Shown: positions 9,906-23,860, numbered from the stretch's first letter. The stretch: 64,000 nt of DNA from Ochotona curzoniae (GCF_017591425.1 NW_024466421.1:310001-374000); one strand, 5' to 3'. The notes: generated by a model from the letters alone, not told the origin. A program made the numbers and translations.

Positions 9906-11784
9906 GACTCAGGTGAACACACAACACGGGGTGGGGACATGGGACAGCACGCACATGGGGTAGGAGGACACACATCAGCATGCATGCAGGCACATGTGGT
10001 CATACACCCGGAACACACAGCAGCTCTGTGCCTGAGTCCAGACACAAAAAGCACATACGTTAACACAAATTAACACACAATTATACAGTGCACGCAGGGA
10101 CGTGTGATGGTCATACACAGGCACGCTCACGTGGAGACACACACCCCCTCTGCCTCCCCAAGAGAGGGAGGCCTGCACAGACTTCCTGTCGCAGTGGTGG
10201 GTGATGGGCGTGAAGTCAAACAAAGCCCACAGCTAGGAAGGGCTTCCGTGGGCAGGCATCCCGGAGGGCCTTGACCCAGCCTTACACAGCACGTGTCAGA
10301 GGGGCAGCAGTCTGGGTACCGCAGCTGGGGTGCCAAGCCCAGGCGTTGGACCAGGGGCGGCCACAGCTGCCTACACTAAGCATGTGGCCCGCTAACCCGA
10401 ACCCAGTCGCCCAGCAGATGGAAGGGCCAACAAACCACTGGGGCACAGGCCAGCCACGGCATGCCCATCATTGGGCAGAGGACAGTCTGCTATAGCAGCT
10501 TAAGCCACCACTCGCTAGAGTCTGGTCCCTTATCAGCCAGCTCCTGTTGAGCCTCCTGGGGGCCTTGCCCCCTACATGGGAGAATTGGCAGGAGCCATAG
10601 GCGCCTGACTCAGCCCTGTGGTTAGGGCCGTTGGGGAAGGGAGTCAGCAGATGAAGTGTGTGCTTGCTCGCTCACTGTGTGTTTATCGTCAGAAGTTGGG
10701 GTGCCATTGGGAGGGGCCCGTGGCTGGGGGCAGGAGGGTTCTTGCAGGAATGTCTTGCAGCAGGCTCGAGTCCTGGCCTACCCTGTCCACCACTTCAACA
10801 GAATGACCACACTGCCCCACCCCTGGCCTGGGGGAGTGGAAGGCGGGCTGAGCCAGTTAGAAAAATACACCTGCGTGGGAGGAGAAACACTTCAAGAGGG
10901 AGGGAGTACTTTACCCAGGGCCCGTCAACCTGCCTGTGGAAACACGGGCACGCCTGCTGCTGGATTCAGTAGAACCGAGCGGCGGGTCAGGAAGCCACAA
11001 GCATAAGGGGGAAAAAGCGGCCACCCAGCTCTGCCCACCCCATGGGCCACGACACAGCAGGTGTTCACCAGGCCCAGTGGGCCTGCTGAGTGCGGCATGT
11101 CCACAGCTGCGCTGCCTCCTGGCTGCCGGGGCCCCTAGGCTGTTCCCTTTCCTAGGATGCTGAGCACTGCTCAGGCAGTCAGAGACCCAACCCTGACCCC
11201 TGGCCCACCATCCTCTAACTCACCCACGGCTGAGTGGCTCTGGCTGGCCTCCACCACCCGGCAGGCCCTCGGCGGTCCCACCCATGCTGCCATAATCTGA
11301 CAAATGCCCCGTGCAGATGCACACCAACATGGGGCCTGGTCCCAGGACAGCCAGACTCCAGACATGCCATCTCATAAGGGATGAACCCTGCAGGTGGGCA
11401 AGTGTCCCAGGGACCCACAGTGTGGAAGAGCTGACAGGGTGGGAGCCAGTGAGGCAGGACGCTGTTAAGACAGGAGTGGGCAGGGCAGGCCCACGAATCA
11501 GGCTGTTAACTCTGTTCAGGGACTGCCTGCATGGTGGAACCAGGGGCCACACCCTTACACACGTGCCCGGCCTCCCGGGCTTGGCTCAGGCTCAGGGAGC
11601 ACACGCTTCCCGGCACCGCACAGGTGGGTGTGAGCAGAGGTGGTGGACAGGGGTGGGGCAGCGAGACAGCCAGGCAGCGCCGCCAGGGCCCAGCTGTCAG
11701 CTCCTCGGCCTTGGGAGTGTGACAGGTGCTGCTGGCCTGGGCTCCTCCACAATCATGACTCTTCCCCCAGCATACAACTCTACT

Positions 11785-11875
11785 GCCTGCCCATGTGGCC
11801 TGACACCAGCATCCTGCCTCACAGGGCCTGGGTTCAAGTCCCACCTGTGCTCCCAATCCAACTTTGCCAGAAGGC
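11785..11875 (+). mobile_element. C-repeat SINE fragment (weak)
   Basis: The segment ccagcatcctgcc...ggttcaagtcccacctgtgctcc...ccaatccaac resembles the middle of older lagomorph C-repeats. Short and diverged. Confidence 0.35.
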
Positions 11876-12989
11876 AGCAGCAACAATAATCCAAGAGCTC
11901 GGGTCTGTGACCCACGCGGGAGAGTGGCCAGGTTCAGGTGCCCTGGCTGCTGGGGCCTTGGGGAAGGGATGCAGGGTATCCCTTCCTTTCAAAGAAACAT
12001 AAATGAACCAACTCAAAAGAGGACCTCAGGATGTGGCTTGAGTGCAACCAAGGCTGGTTTCCTCGCGGGCCACGAGGGGAGGTGGACCCTGGCAGGTCAT
12101 GGGGCCAGAAGCCAGGGCCGCCTGCCCACAGCACAGGTCTGTTTGCATGGAGCTGTTGGAGCTGCTCAGCCACCCACAGCTACTGCTGCTGGTGGCTGCC
12201 CCGACACCACATGTACCGGCCTGGGTCACGGCCTGTCTGCCTCACGTACCTGAAGCCCCATGCTGAGGACACACCCCGACCAGACCCTGCCTGCTCCATC
12301 CCTGGCAGTACATCAGGGCCAAGGCAACCTTCCCTTCTCAACAGGCCAACTTTCTGCAACTGTGACCAAAGGAGGGGAGGGGTGGGGCTGGCTAGTGGGA
12401 CAGTGCTTAGGCCGGGGCCTGCCGGATGCCGGCACTGGCATTAGAGTGCTGACGGTTCTGCTCCCGTAGGACCAGGTCTCTGTCCGCAGCCCACTGGCAC
12501 GTGCTGCCATGACAGTGGTGGGGGCATCTTCCTCATACCTCTCTCACAAACCTCACAGCTGCCCTTGGGGGTGTCTCTAGGGCCAGCTGCCTGCCAGCCC
12601 ACCTAGTCAGCTGCTTAGGGGGCAGACACCATTGGCCCAGCGCCAGCTCAGCAGGCACCAAGGCTGGCCAGTGGAGCCTGCTGCCTAGCCCTACCTGGCC
12701 CTGCCCCGCAGCTCACAGGACCTGGATCTTCCTCCGTATCAGCATCTCTTAGCCTCCACTGGGATTCCTCTAAACCCCCGCCCAATCCAGGACCTAGCGT
12801 GGTCTCCTCAAGGCACATGGTTGCCACGGATGCAGGTACCTGCAGGTCTGAGGACCCAGGGCAGTGGGGCATGGAGGAACCTGCTAGGCCGTGGAGGTGT
12901 CTTTCCAGGGCTGGGCCCGCCAGGAAGGTGACCTTACCACTCTGCTCAGCTACTCCAAGAAGCATATGGGGCAGGGGCGGGGTGAGGGG

Positions 12990-13270
12990 AGGGCTGTGGT
13001 GTAGTGGGTAAACCTTGCCTGAGACACCAGCTGCCCATATCAGTACCAGTTCATGTCTGGCTGCTCCACTTCCCATCCAACTCCCTGCTTGTGACCTGGG
13101 TGGACAGGGGAGGATGGCCCAAAGGTTAGGAACCCTGCACCTGTGCGGGAGAGCCATAAATTCCTGATTCTAGCCTGGCTCAGCTCCAGCTGTTGTGGCC
13201 ATCTGAGGAGTGAACCAACAGATGGGAGATTTCTCTCTGCTTCTCTAACACTGCCATTCAAGGAAGTAAG
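12990..13270 (+). mobile_element. C-repeat SINE, diverged
   Basis: Diagnostic blocks are present in order: tRNA-like head (gtggtgtagtgggtaaacc), ctgctccacttcccatccaa, ctccctgcttgtgacctggg, ggaggatggcccaaaggtt, and gagtgaaccaacagatggga. The A-rich tail is lost. Confidence 0.75.
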
Positions 13271-14109
13271 AAGTATGTATTTGAGAAAGTCACACAAGGT
13301 CACTAGTCAAGATGCCACATGATGCGGGTGCCGGGCTCAGTGCCCCACCCTCCATGGCTTTCAAACACCTGCTCACGCAGCCCGCCTGCCCTGCACCATG
13401 TGGCTCTCAACCCCATACTCCACATGGGGCCAGCCCATCTCTCGGGAGGTTGCCCATCAGGCAAGGTCCTGCTCTCATTCCATGCGGCCTGGGTGAGGGG
13501 GCCCAATGCTGAGGGCACATCCCAACAGTCCCACTGGCCCCAGCAGGGCACCTGGGAGAAGTAGGGTGCCCAGGACGAGACAGCTAGCCCTGAACACAAA
13601 GCTCAGGCCCGACACCTGCTGAAGAGCTAGAATCCCACTGTGGAGGGAGGCAGGCGGGAGCAGGTGGCTCGGCCCAGGGGACACTCCTGGGAAAGCCAGT
13701 ACAGAGTGGATGCTGCCCAGAGCTGCCTTGCCTCATCCACCCCAAGACTGTCCTGCTGTGCCAAGACCCAAGCCACCTGCGCCCAGTGGGCCTGCAGGGG
13801 GGCCGGCTGCTGGCAACAGGTCGCTCCCTGCCACGAGTCGGAGGGGGGTGGCTGCTGGGACGCCTGGGCTAGGGACGTTCCCAGCAAGGCCTGGAACAAA
13901 CACAACACCGGTCTCCGGCAAATCATTTTTGTTTTTTTTCCAGGCAAGAGTTGGACAACAATGGTGGGACCAGGAAGGCTGGCTGTGCACAGGAAACCCT
14001 GACTGTGTCACGGTGTGTCCGTGGCTGTGTGAGGTCACAGGCGACGCTTGGGTCACGTGGGCAGTTCCTATTCACACTGCGGGGCTGATGGATGGGAGGG
14101 GAAGGCAGG

Positions 14110-14350
14110 GGTGCCAGGCAGCAGCGGGAGTGCGGACTGGGAGCGATTCACACGGGGTCGGAGCCGGGGACCGGGGCCCACATTCTTTCTTTCCGCAGAC
14201 AAAGCCTTCCGCGCCAAGATTACGCCTGCCTGGGCTCCTGGAAAAATCCGCGATAACAAAATACGTGAGAACTGGTGCCCGTGGGAAACAGCGGCCATCC
14301 TCGGGTGACCCGAGCCTCAGCCTGCCCAGGGCCACGGCCGTGGAAAGACT
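14110..14350. promoter_or_regulatory. Candidate regulatory element, CpG cluster with RBPJ-like site
   Basis: About 19 CpG dinucleotides in 240 bp in an otherwise CpG-poor intron. Contains CGTGGGAA at 14280-14287 (consensus for RBPJ/CSL), GATAACA and TACGTGAG close by. No repeat recognised. Function is inferred only. Confidence 0.35.
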
Positions 14351-15066
14351 CCAGGGACTGGCTAGGCTGTGAGGCAGTCTATGTGGGGTGCAGGGAGAAC
14401 CCTGGAAAGAACATTCCAGAATCACAGGGGCTGTGGGGAGGTGGTAGTGGGCCAGCTCAGGTGCTTGTCCCGGCTCCACCTGAAGCCATGGGACCCCACC
14501 AGCCCTTCACCCTCCGGGCAGAGGCTGGGGGAGAGCCAAGAGCAGTCCTGGGCCCGGGAAACAGCCACATGGTGCCTCTGGAGTGAGCCAGCCAGGACAG
14601 CCTCTCTGAGGTGCTGTTGGTTCTGCTCCAGGCATTGGTGAGAGGACCATGTTGGCCATGCTTGCATGTCCCTGTGGGAGGCTGGCCATAATGTGTGTGG
14701 CCATGGTCTTGACGCTGACAGAGCCCTCCACCCCTCTGGGAGGCTTCTCCTGCTGGTAAAGTAACACTGCTACCTCGTGGTCCTAGGGTGGAGCAAAGGG
14801 TCCAGCCACCCCACCTATCTGGGCATCCCCATGGCCTCCCTGGATGCACATGGCTGACCTCAGCTGGCCACTGCCCCTCACAAAGCCCATGGAGCCCCAA
14901 AACCCGGTTCCAGGAGTCTCCACTTTCCCCACTGGCTCTGTGCCCCAGGTACAAACCTAGCTGTCACCTTGGAATTCCAGAAGCTTCTAGTCCTCACACA
15001 CCACCCTCCCACTGGCCCCTCTTACCTGGTGACACAGCATTTCTTACCCCTTAAAAGAGCTGCAAT

Positions 15067-15303
15067 GGGGGCCCACGGTGGCGCAGTAGGTTAAACCGCC
15101 CCCTGTAATGCCCACATCCCTCAACCACTCCACACTGCTGACAGCCCCAGGCTAGGGGGTGGCAGACCAGGCTGGAGCTCCAGCCTCCTGGCTTTGACCT
15201 GGTCCAGTAACATTGCTCTGGACATTCTTGGGTGGCAGTGGGATTTTCTCACTTCCCAGGTGTAGGTGGCCATGTTCCTGTCACTCTGTGTTTCAAATAA
15301 GGA
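15067..15303 (+). mobile_element. C-repeat SINE fragment
   Basis: Starts ggcccacggtggcgcagtag-gttaaacc, the tRNA-derived head of the family, followed by a strongly diverged body (ctggctttgacctgg) and a tcaaataagg-like end. Confidence 0.6.
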
Positions 15304-16435
15304 GAGTAAGCCCCATCTGCTTTTTAGAGATGAACTGTTCCATGTTCTGTGTGAGGGCACCTGCCCGCAGCCAGCAGGGCCCTCCAGACCCCAGCCCTCT
15401 GCCCCGTCTCAGTTGGGGGACCCCTGAGGTTCAGCTAGTTTCCTCTCCTGCCTGATGCACCTGTCTCCTGCCTGAGTGTGGATAGTGAGGCCTGGCCCAC
15501 TGCCAAGCTGCAGAATGTTCTAAACAGCCGAGTGACACGGGCTGGACCAGCACTGCCCATGCAAGCCCTGCCCTGCATAGCAGCCCCCAGGCCGGAAATG
15601 TGTCGGGCCCCTCCCATACACACCTGCCCTGTGCAGCCCGGGCCCAGAATCCCCAAGAGTGGGAAGGGGACTCCGCTGCCCAATCCCCCGTGTTGGAAAG
15701 CTCTTGGCATGACTTCATGGTCTGGGCACGTGGATCGCCTACAAACGCCAGTGAGCTGTGTCGCCAGCACCAACTCCAACAGGACCTGGGTGCCCCCCAG
15801 CCCACCCCCGTGTCTTGAGGCTCCCGTGGAGGAGCTGCCCGCAAAGGCTCACGCTGGCAACTTCCACACCAATGTCACCATGTTCTGGAAGGAAGACCTG
15901 GCAGCATCTTCCAGCCCAAAGTGCACAGGCTGGTGTCATGTGACACAGGGCAAGGGGGATGCTTCCGGCCCCTGCCCCATTCTATCCTCTGTGACATGGG
16001 GAAATGTCGCTCCCAGCGATAGCTCCGGGTGAGTCACCAGCTACCCAGGGACCTGCCAGGCACATGAAGGTGGAAGAGCAGGGCAGGCCAGGAAGATGAC
16101 AGCCCAGACCCTGGCCCTGATTGGGACAGGAGCTTGGGATGATGCTGGCACCAGGGAGTTGCTCTGAGATGCAGGAGTAGGGTAGTAGCAGGCAGGCAGG
16201 GCAGCAAGGCTCTCAGAGCAGGAATGGTGTGATGAGAAAGACGCAGCTCTGTATGCAGTGGGCACCAAGGACGCACAGGCCCCGGGCGAGGACCCTTGCC
16301 TCCCGGGGTTCCCAGCACATGGGGTTGGGTCTGGCTCTGCTCAGGCCTGGGGGATCCAGGTCCTCTCGGTGGGATCAGGGCCTCAGCATCTCTATGACAG
16401 TGGCTCCAGGGTCTGTGCCCCAGCACACCCACAAG

Positions 16436-16712
16436 ATAGGTGCAGAGTCCAAAAGAAAAGGCAAAGTTACAGACGGAGGGAGAGAGAGATTATACCCCAT
16501 GTACTGGCCTCGTCCCCAAATGGCTGCAAAAGGATCAGGGCTGGGCCAGGCCGAAACATGGAACTTCACCCACGTCTCCCACGCAGGTGTCGGCACCAAA
16601 GCACTTCTTCAGCTGTTTCCCCAGGTACATCAGCAGGGAGCTGGATCCGAAGTGGAGTACTGGGACTTGAACCAGTGCCTATATGGGACGGCGGCTTAAG
16701 CCCCTGTACCCA
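16436..16712 (-). mobile_element. C-repeat SINE, minus orientation, diverged
   Basis: Reversed blocks: acagacggagggagagagag, cccaaatggctgcaa, cacgtctcccacgcaggtg, gtacatcagcagggagctgg, cttgaaccagtgcctatatg. Adjacent to a plus-oriented copy that follows. Confidence 0.7.
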
Positions 16713-16737
16713 ATTCCTGGCTGAATTTGAAGTTTGA

Positions 16738-16998
16738 TGGTGCTGGTGCTGTGCCATGGTGGGTAACCTGCCGCTGGTGAGGCCAGCATCCCATGTGGAT
16801 GTCAATTAGTGCCCTGGCTACTTCCAGACCAGCTCCCTGCTAACGGCCTGGGAAAGCAGTGGAGGATGGCCCAAGGCCTTGGGCCCCTGGATTTGGTCTG
16901 GCACAGCCCCGGCCCCGTGGTCATTTGGGTGTGAGCCAGCAGATGGAAGGGGTCTCTAATTCTTAACTTCCAAATAAATAAAATTTTACAAAGAAATA
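16738..16998 (+). mobile_element. C-repeat SINE
   Basis: Shows accagctccctgctaacggc, ctgggaaagcagtggaggat, gccagcagatggaag and a tail ccaaataaataaaattttac. Confidence 0.75.
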
Positions 16999-19690
16999 AT
17001 ATCCGTGGTGCCTTCTCACACCCCCAGACACACCTCACGTCTTCCTGAGGCATTTCCTGCCGAATTCCTCGGGGCAGGCACAGCTGCACTAGCTGCCGCT
17101 GGGAGGGCTGCCTCTAGCCCCATCTACACAGTTTCCAGGCCAGTTCCCACTAATGTGCCCGCGTGTGGGGGCAGAAACCAAGGGCCCGAGCCTCCTCAAG
17201 CTGACCTACCGGCTCCCTGCTTAGGCAGCTCCCAGGACGGAGGAATCCCAAGCTTTTGTGATTTGAATCAGGGACAGGCATGGAAGGAAGCTGCCACCCT
17301 CATATACTGTTACTGACATCTCTGACTCCAGTTAGTAAGTGGCGGTAAGAACTGCCCCTTCCGCTGCTCCCCAAATATCCAGGTGAGGGAAGGGCTAGGC
17401 ACGCGGCCCGTGACAGGTGCGCTTGGGCGAGAGGTGCTCAGCCTGCAGCCAACCCCACCACTTGTCACCAGGACCATCTTGGGGAGCCTGGCTCCAGCCC
17501 GTGAGCAGCTGCCCCCTGAGGCACAGGGCACCATGTAGGCTCTCAGGATGCACAGGCAGAGTGGAGTCAGCTCCCCGCTCCCACCTCATCGCCCTCCAGC
17601 CCAAGCCATGTCCCTGGGCTCTCTGAGAAGACCCGGACACTGCCATGGCCAGACAGGATCAGGCAGCTTTGGCAGTGGTGCACACATGGAGACCAGGGCT
17701 GAGCCCTCCATGCCAGGCTCGCCACCACATACAGGGTCCAGGCTGGCAGTGGTTAGGGTCTGCCCAGCTGCCCCTGGGCTGTCACCAGGGATGAGTGATC
17801 AAGGGCCATGCTCACGTGGCCCCCGAAGCCTGCAATGGAGAAAGTGCTGCAGGGTTCAGGGAGGGGACAGAGAGAAGTAGCTGTTGCCCACACCTGCTAC
17901 CTGGCTAATGACACACGGTGGAAGTGTGGGTGAGGAGTCCCACACCAGCTGTATGCGCTGAAGAGACAGGTAGGACCAGGTGGCCGCACCACAGCTCAGG
18001 AGCCCTCAGAATTGCCCCTTGTGGTCACCTCGGCACGGGATCCTCTCCAGCCACACTGCACAGAATCTGTGGGCCTGCAGGTGGCTCATCTTGTGCCTGG
18101 GGCCGAGTCAGGTGGGCACAGGATGAAGGGGAGGGGGCAGACACCGAGTACTGGGGGCTGCAGCTCACACTTGCTGTTTCAGTACAATGATCTGAAACAC
18201 GAGGAAGCCAGGCCTGCCACGCTGACACCTGCCACCACACACGTCATCACTCGGGAACTTCTCAAGACGCCCAGTCCATGTCACTGTCTCCCAGGCCCTG
18301 GCTGGGGTGAGCCTCCCACGAGGACCCTGGAGGGTGTGCATGCCTGCTCGCTTGTCTTCCACTGGACATATGGGGCCCCTGGAGCCTCGGCCAGGAGGGA
18401 GCATGACGTAGCTGGAGTCCTCCAGGGCTGTCCAAGCTTCTCCCAGCAAGCCCCTCACTATGCAGAGGGCTCCTGGGACCACAGGCACACAGGAATCCTA
18501 CACACCATCACCTCCATGCGGCGGCCTCGCCCGCCCTCCTCACTGGCTCCTAGTTGGTGCACTCGGGGGGACCTTTAACATTTTCCTCCCACGGTGTTTT
18601 CTAGAAGGACAGGCAACACCTGGGTTCCCCGGGACGCCCGCTTGCACCAGCAGGCCCGGCATGAGCGCAGGCCACGGTCAGCATGCTGCTCCCTCAAGGC
18701 ACCCAGGCTCATTCCTGGACAAGCAACACCACTCAGCCCCTCCCCGACTCCACGGCGAGCAGGCAGGCCACGCCGCCACAACAAAACATACTTTTTTTTT
18801 CTCCTTTCATGAGCTTTTCCTTCTCCCGAGTTTACTTCCTGAACCAGAGGAAACAATCAACAGGAGGGGGAGGCCAGGCTTCTTCCCAAGGGAACAAGAT
18901 TACGCGGGAACAAACATCCGAGCAGGGGAGCCCGGGGGGCCTTGGCACGTCCAGCTCAGCTCCCCACACCTGCTCCGCCCCAGCTGGGGCCTGGGACCTG
19001 GGACTGAGGAGCCTGAGGTGGTCGCGGCTGGCATGGGGCTGGCCTGATTCCCACACTCAGCAGCTTGCCTTCAAGGTGGGTCTTCCACACCCTTGGGCAG
19101 CCAAACCCAACCAGGACTGGGGTGCTTCTTAGACCCGCCTTGAACCTGGGACCTACGCATTCTCTCACTCAGACTTTTCCCCCTATTTACTCAAGAGTTG
19201 GACAGAGAGGCAGCCCATCTCCTGGCTCACTCCTCAAATGCCCTCATCAGCCAGGGCTGGGCAAGGTTCCAGAGCCAGCAGCCCGGAATCTGCAGGGTTT
19301 TTCTCCCCACCATCCCTAGGTGGGCAGAGGACCACATCCACTCCTCCCGAGTGCTAGCCAGTGGGAAGCTGGGGGTGGGGAGGTTCGGACGTGCAACTTC
19401 AAGGTTGTGTCCAACGCTCACCCTGGGACCACACACGCTTCGTGAGGTGTCCTCCGGGAGTGGCATCACTCTGTCCACCCAATGGAGTGGGTCAAAGTGG
19501 AGCAGGTGACACAGGGGACAACCCGGAAGGCGGGAGAGGGAGGCAGCACAGAGCCATTCCTGTCTGTGAGGACAGGAAACAGTGGGAAGAGAGGCAGGCT
19601 GACGAGCACAGGATGGAAGAGAACCTGTCTGCCCTACCAGGACTTCTGAATTTGACTTGAACAAAGTGGCACTTATGCTTTAAAAACAAA

Positions 19691-20042
19691 CAGCGGCGTG
19701 GCCTAGTGGCTAAAGTCCTTGGCTTGAGCGCGCCGAGATCCCATATGGGCGCTGGTTCTAATCCCGGCAGCTCCACTTCCCATCCAGCTCCCTGCTTGTA
19801 GCCTGGGAAAGGAAAGCAGTGGAGGACAGCCCAAAGCCTTGGGACTCTGCACCTGTGTGGGAGACCTAGAAGAAGTTCTTGGCTCCTGGCTTCGGATCGG
19901 CACAGCACCAGCTATTGCACTCACTTGAGGAGTGAATCATCAAAAAAGAGAAGATCTTCCTCTCTGTCTCTGCTCCTCTCTGTATATCTGACTTTCCAAT
20001 AAAAATTAAAAACAAAATAAATCTTAAAAGAAAAAAAAAAAC
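19691..20042 (+). mobile_element. C-repeat SINE, nearly full length
   Basis: Begins with the pika-like head gcctagtggctaaagtcctt, has catatgggcgctggttctaa, ggcagctccacttcccatcc, gagtgaatcatcaaaa and an A-rich tail (ccaataaaaattaaaaac). Little diverged, so fairly young. Confidence 0.9.
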
Positions 20043-23000
20043 AGTTTCCCACACAGCTGAGGGCCCAGGAGCTGCCTGTCACCCAGCTCGCCTGGGACAG
20101 GCTTCTGGCAGGTGGCTACTATGCCCACTACTGCCCTATCGGGGGGCAGCTTGTGGATGCGGGTGCATAGTCCACCACCAACACTGAGAACATGGCACTG
20201 CTGCACAGTGGCCGGGGTCAGACACTGGTGGAGCAGGGAACTCGAGGGCCCCTGGCTTGTCACTTCTCGAGCCTCACAGGGCAGTGGCCAGGTTGTGCCT
20301 GCACGTGCACCTCAGCCAAGTCTGGCTTCCTTGCCTGTCAAGCAGGTCAGTGATGGAGGAGACTTCTGCAAGCATCTCCACCTACAAGCCTGCACTGGGC
20401 AGCCACATGCCAGGTGTGCCCCTGTCCTGCACGGACAGCTAACGTGGGCCTTGGGGGACAGGTTGCCCAGTCCCAGGTGGGCAGTGTAGTGGACACAGAA
20501 TTCCCTGCCTGAGCTAAGCAGGAACAGCTGAGGCCTGGGTGTTCAGCTCCCAGCCGTGTCAAACCGCAAAGATGACGGCCAAATGGCAAACACTAAGCCG
20601 CCAATCCATAGCAGACCCTTACCCGCGAGAGGAGGGCAGGGCCTGGCTACAGGCAGGAGCTAGCACAAGACGCATGTGCCATGGGAGCACTTGTTTTACA
20701 GTAAGGAAGGGTGTGGTGGCCCTGACAAGAAGGGGGTATGGCTGGCGCTCCAGCCATGCAACTGTTTCCCAGCTTCTGGCCTGGGCGCTGACTGGGAGGT
20801 TCTGATATCTGCACTGCTGGCTCAGCCTGGCTCAGGTGGCTCACCACACCTGACTTCTGTGTACCTGGAAGCCTCAGCCCGTTGCCAGCCCCCCTCCAGG
20901 GCACCTGGAGCCCCAACTGGTTCCATATCCATCATCCCCATGTGTGTGTTTATGTGGGGCTCGTGTGTGTAAGGGGACATGCCTTTCTCATTAGGCTGGT
21001 ATGGGAGCCCGCTGCAAGGAAAGGGAGTGGAGCCAGGTCCTCCAGTGGGCAGTGGGACAGCCGGAGGTGGCAGACTGCAGCAGTGTCTGGGAACTCGAGT
21101 TTAGCTCCAGCGTGACTCTGCCCTGCCCACGGATGACACCCATGCAGGAAAACCCAGGCGCACTGTCAGCCACATGCCAGTACAGTGCCACAGTCAGTGC
21201 CACAGAAAACACTCTGGCGTGAGCAGACACTACTGACCACTTTAAGGAAGTGTGTGCAAACGCTGGGAAAACCAGGGCAGCTGCCCGGCCGCCATGCTCC
21301 CACAGGATTAACCTCACAGTCCCAGACACCATCTACGACCCGCCACACCAAACTGCCCCACTGCCCAGGGTGGCCTGGTCACTCGCCATGCATCCTGCCC
21401 AGTTCCCCAGGGGTCCAGATGAGGCAGGTGGCCCCAGAGCAACCCAAGACCTGACATGGTTCTGCCTGGAGCCATGAGGGCTGTAACACCCACTGTCAGG
21501 GCCTCTTCCTGAGCCCTAGCAGCAGCCCCACCCGTCTGTTCTGCCCGATGGTCTCCTGTGTCTGCAACAGGCATTTCTCCCCCACCCCGCCCCCGGCAAG
21601 CAATGTGTAGTGCTCAGAGGCTTGCAACACCCAGCCGGGGCTGGCAGGTGCAAGGCAGAGCAGTCTTCATGACTTTATGGCCTGGCCCCTGGCTGCTGGG
21701 GTTGCAGTGTTGGCAGGAGGTCCCCAAAGAACAGCAGTTGCCAACACAGCTAAGCCCCTCACAGCCATGGCCCCACACTGCCCACTTCAGCAGCTCCACA
21801 GGGGCACTAAGGTTGCTGAGGGTGGAGGGTGAGGGATGGCATGGGGACAGGAAGCTGCCCTACCTCCTGGCACCTCACACGGGGCACAGGAAACCCACAT
21901 TAACCACTCTAGCGAGTGATGGAAACAGAAGAGAAACCGGGGCTGGACCCCGAGGAAGCCCGACAGCAGGAAGCTTGTGGCTCCCCCATCCAGGCCCTCC
22001 AGACCCCTTCACTCTCCCAGCCCTAGGCAGCGACAGAGGCAGACCCAACTCTCCAAGCAGTGGTGACTTCCAAGGGACCCCACCAGTTCGGCACCAGAGG
22101 CAGAGCTTCTGGGACTCAGCGGGGGGTTCCATGGGCCCTGCCTGGCCTTGGAACTTGGTGGACCAGCCATGCTGCACCCCAGGGACAGTCAGCCACCTCC
22201 GGGCTAGGACATGAGCACCTGGGGTACAGGGGACGGGGCGGCCATGTGTGGAGATCTCCAGCTGCTGAGTATCCTCAAGCCACCAAGCACGCCCTCTGGC
22301 TAAGGCAGCCTCGCCCGCATGCCCATGTCAGGGTCCCACACGAGGTGGTCTCCCGCCTGCCACCAGGTCCCTCCCGCCACTGTCACACAGCAGGCCTGCA
22401 CGGAGTTCCCGGATCACGGGAATCAACACACAGGTGGCTGTTCCCAGCCCCCTGCTTTCTGATTAAAATGACAGAACAGAAGCCTCTCCCAGGGTTTGCG
22501 ACAGCAGGGCTCCAGCTGGTTTACCACTTGCTCTTCTCGGTTCCCTGATGTTGTGAAAGACAAGGGTGCGACACTGGGCACACCAGACTAGACGACATAA
22601 GCTCGTGGCTGTGATGGCCCTCAGTGAGGGCCAGCAGGGAGGCCCGCCAGCCGTGCTGTCCGCAGCTGAGAGACGGTCCCTGCACGCACAGCCTGTCTTG
22701 GGGCACTGCCTCATGACACCTTGCTCCCCTAGGCCAGCGTTATCGGTCTCATGTCTCAAGTCTCCCACCAAGGAGCTGCCTCCCTGCCGACACCTCCACT
22801 GTCCAGCAGCTAGTGTTGGAGGTGGCCAAGAACCGAGTCCTGGTGCCCCATGTCTGACCACCTGGATGCCAAGTGCTTGCCCAAGTCACAGACATGTACA
22901 AGGAGCCTCTTGGCATAGTCTCCCCCTGCCCACTGGGCCTAGGAGGAGCCATGCCCCACCAGCTAGGGGTGCCTGCTGGTTTCTGTTCCCATGGCTCTTT

Positions 23001-23526
23001 CAAAGCGGAGCTGGCAGGTCAGATCACTGTCCCCCATCCCAGTCAGCACTCTACAACCTTTTCAGGAATGGTTAGTGAAGACAAAAGACGAGGTAGTGTC
23101 AGGCATGAATCAGGTGACACAAGATGTGCCCTGGTGCCATCGATGGCCACCAGCCCCGATGGAAGGACCCGCCTCTGCATGCTGCACACTACACATCTGT
23201 GGTGCTCCCGGCCCGTGGGCACCAGGTGGGGCCTGGTAGATCTTTAAGGGAGGAGAAACCTGGGATGGCACAGCAAGACATGGTCCTAAGCCACAGCTAT
23301 GGGGGATTCAATTACCTTGCCTTGTGCGTGCAGAATTCTAGAACAAGCTGGGGCTTGGACATGGTGGGCCCGTAGGCCAACTAGACAGCACACAGGGCTA
23401 GGGAGCTGGAACACATCCTGACAAAGCTCCAGGGGGCTTCCCACCCTGGGCCTGATCCTGACACCATGGATGGTCACTCAAGCAGCAGAGCTGAGGCCAA
23501 GGAGAGGCTCCAGAGCAGCCTGGATG

Positions 23527-23860
23527 GGCCCGGTGCTGCAGCCTAACGGCTAAAGTCCTCACCTTGCACACCTGGGGATCCCATTTGGGCACTGGTTCTA
23601 ATCCTGGCAGCTCCACTTCCCATCCAGCTCCCTGTTTGTGGCCTGGGAAAGCAGTGGAGGATGGCCCAAAGCCTTGGGACCCTGCACCAGCGAGGGAGAC
23701 CTGGAAGAGGTTCCAGACTCCTGGGTTTGGACCAGTGTGGCTCCGGTCATTGTGGCTACTGGGGGAGTGAACCAATGGATGTAAGATCTTCCTCTCTGTA
23801 TACATGACTTTCCAATAAAAAATAATAAATAATCTTAAAAAAAAAAAAAAAAAAAGAAAA
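23527..23860 (+). mobile_element. C-repeat SINE, nearly full length with poly(A)
   Basis: Head ggcccggtgctgcagcctaa, then catttgggcactggttctaa, gtggaggatggcccaaagcc, and a tail with ccaataaaaaataat and about 20 A. Confidence 0.9.

Noticed and set aside
9247..10066. Three overlapping minus-strand open frames of 147-256 codons rich in Cys, Pro, Val
   Set aside because: Translation of the 27-bp minisatellite in all frames; only 9300-9488 is a real exon.
13710..14372. 220-codon plus-strand frame crossing the CpG cluster
   Set aside because: Proline/alanine-rich at first and unrelated later; no motif or homology recognised, so kept only as a candidate regulatory block.
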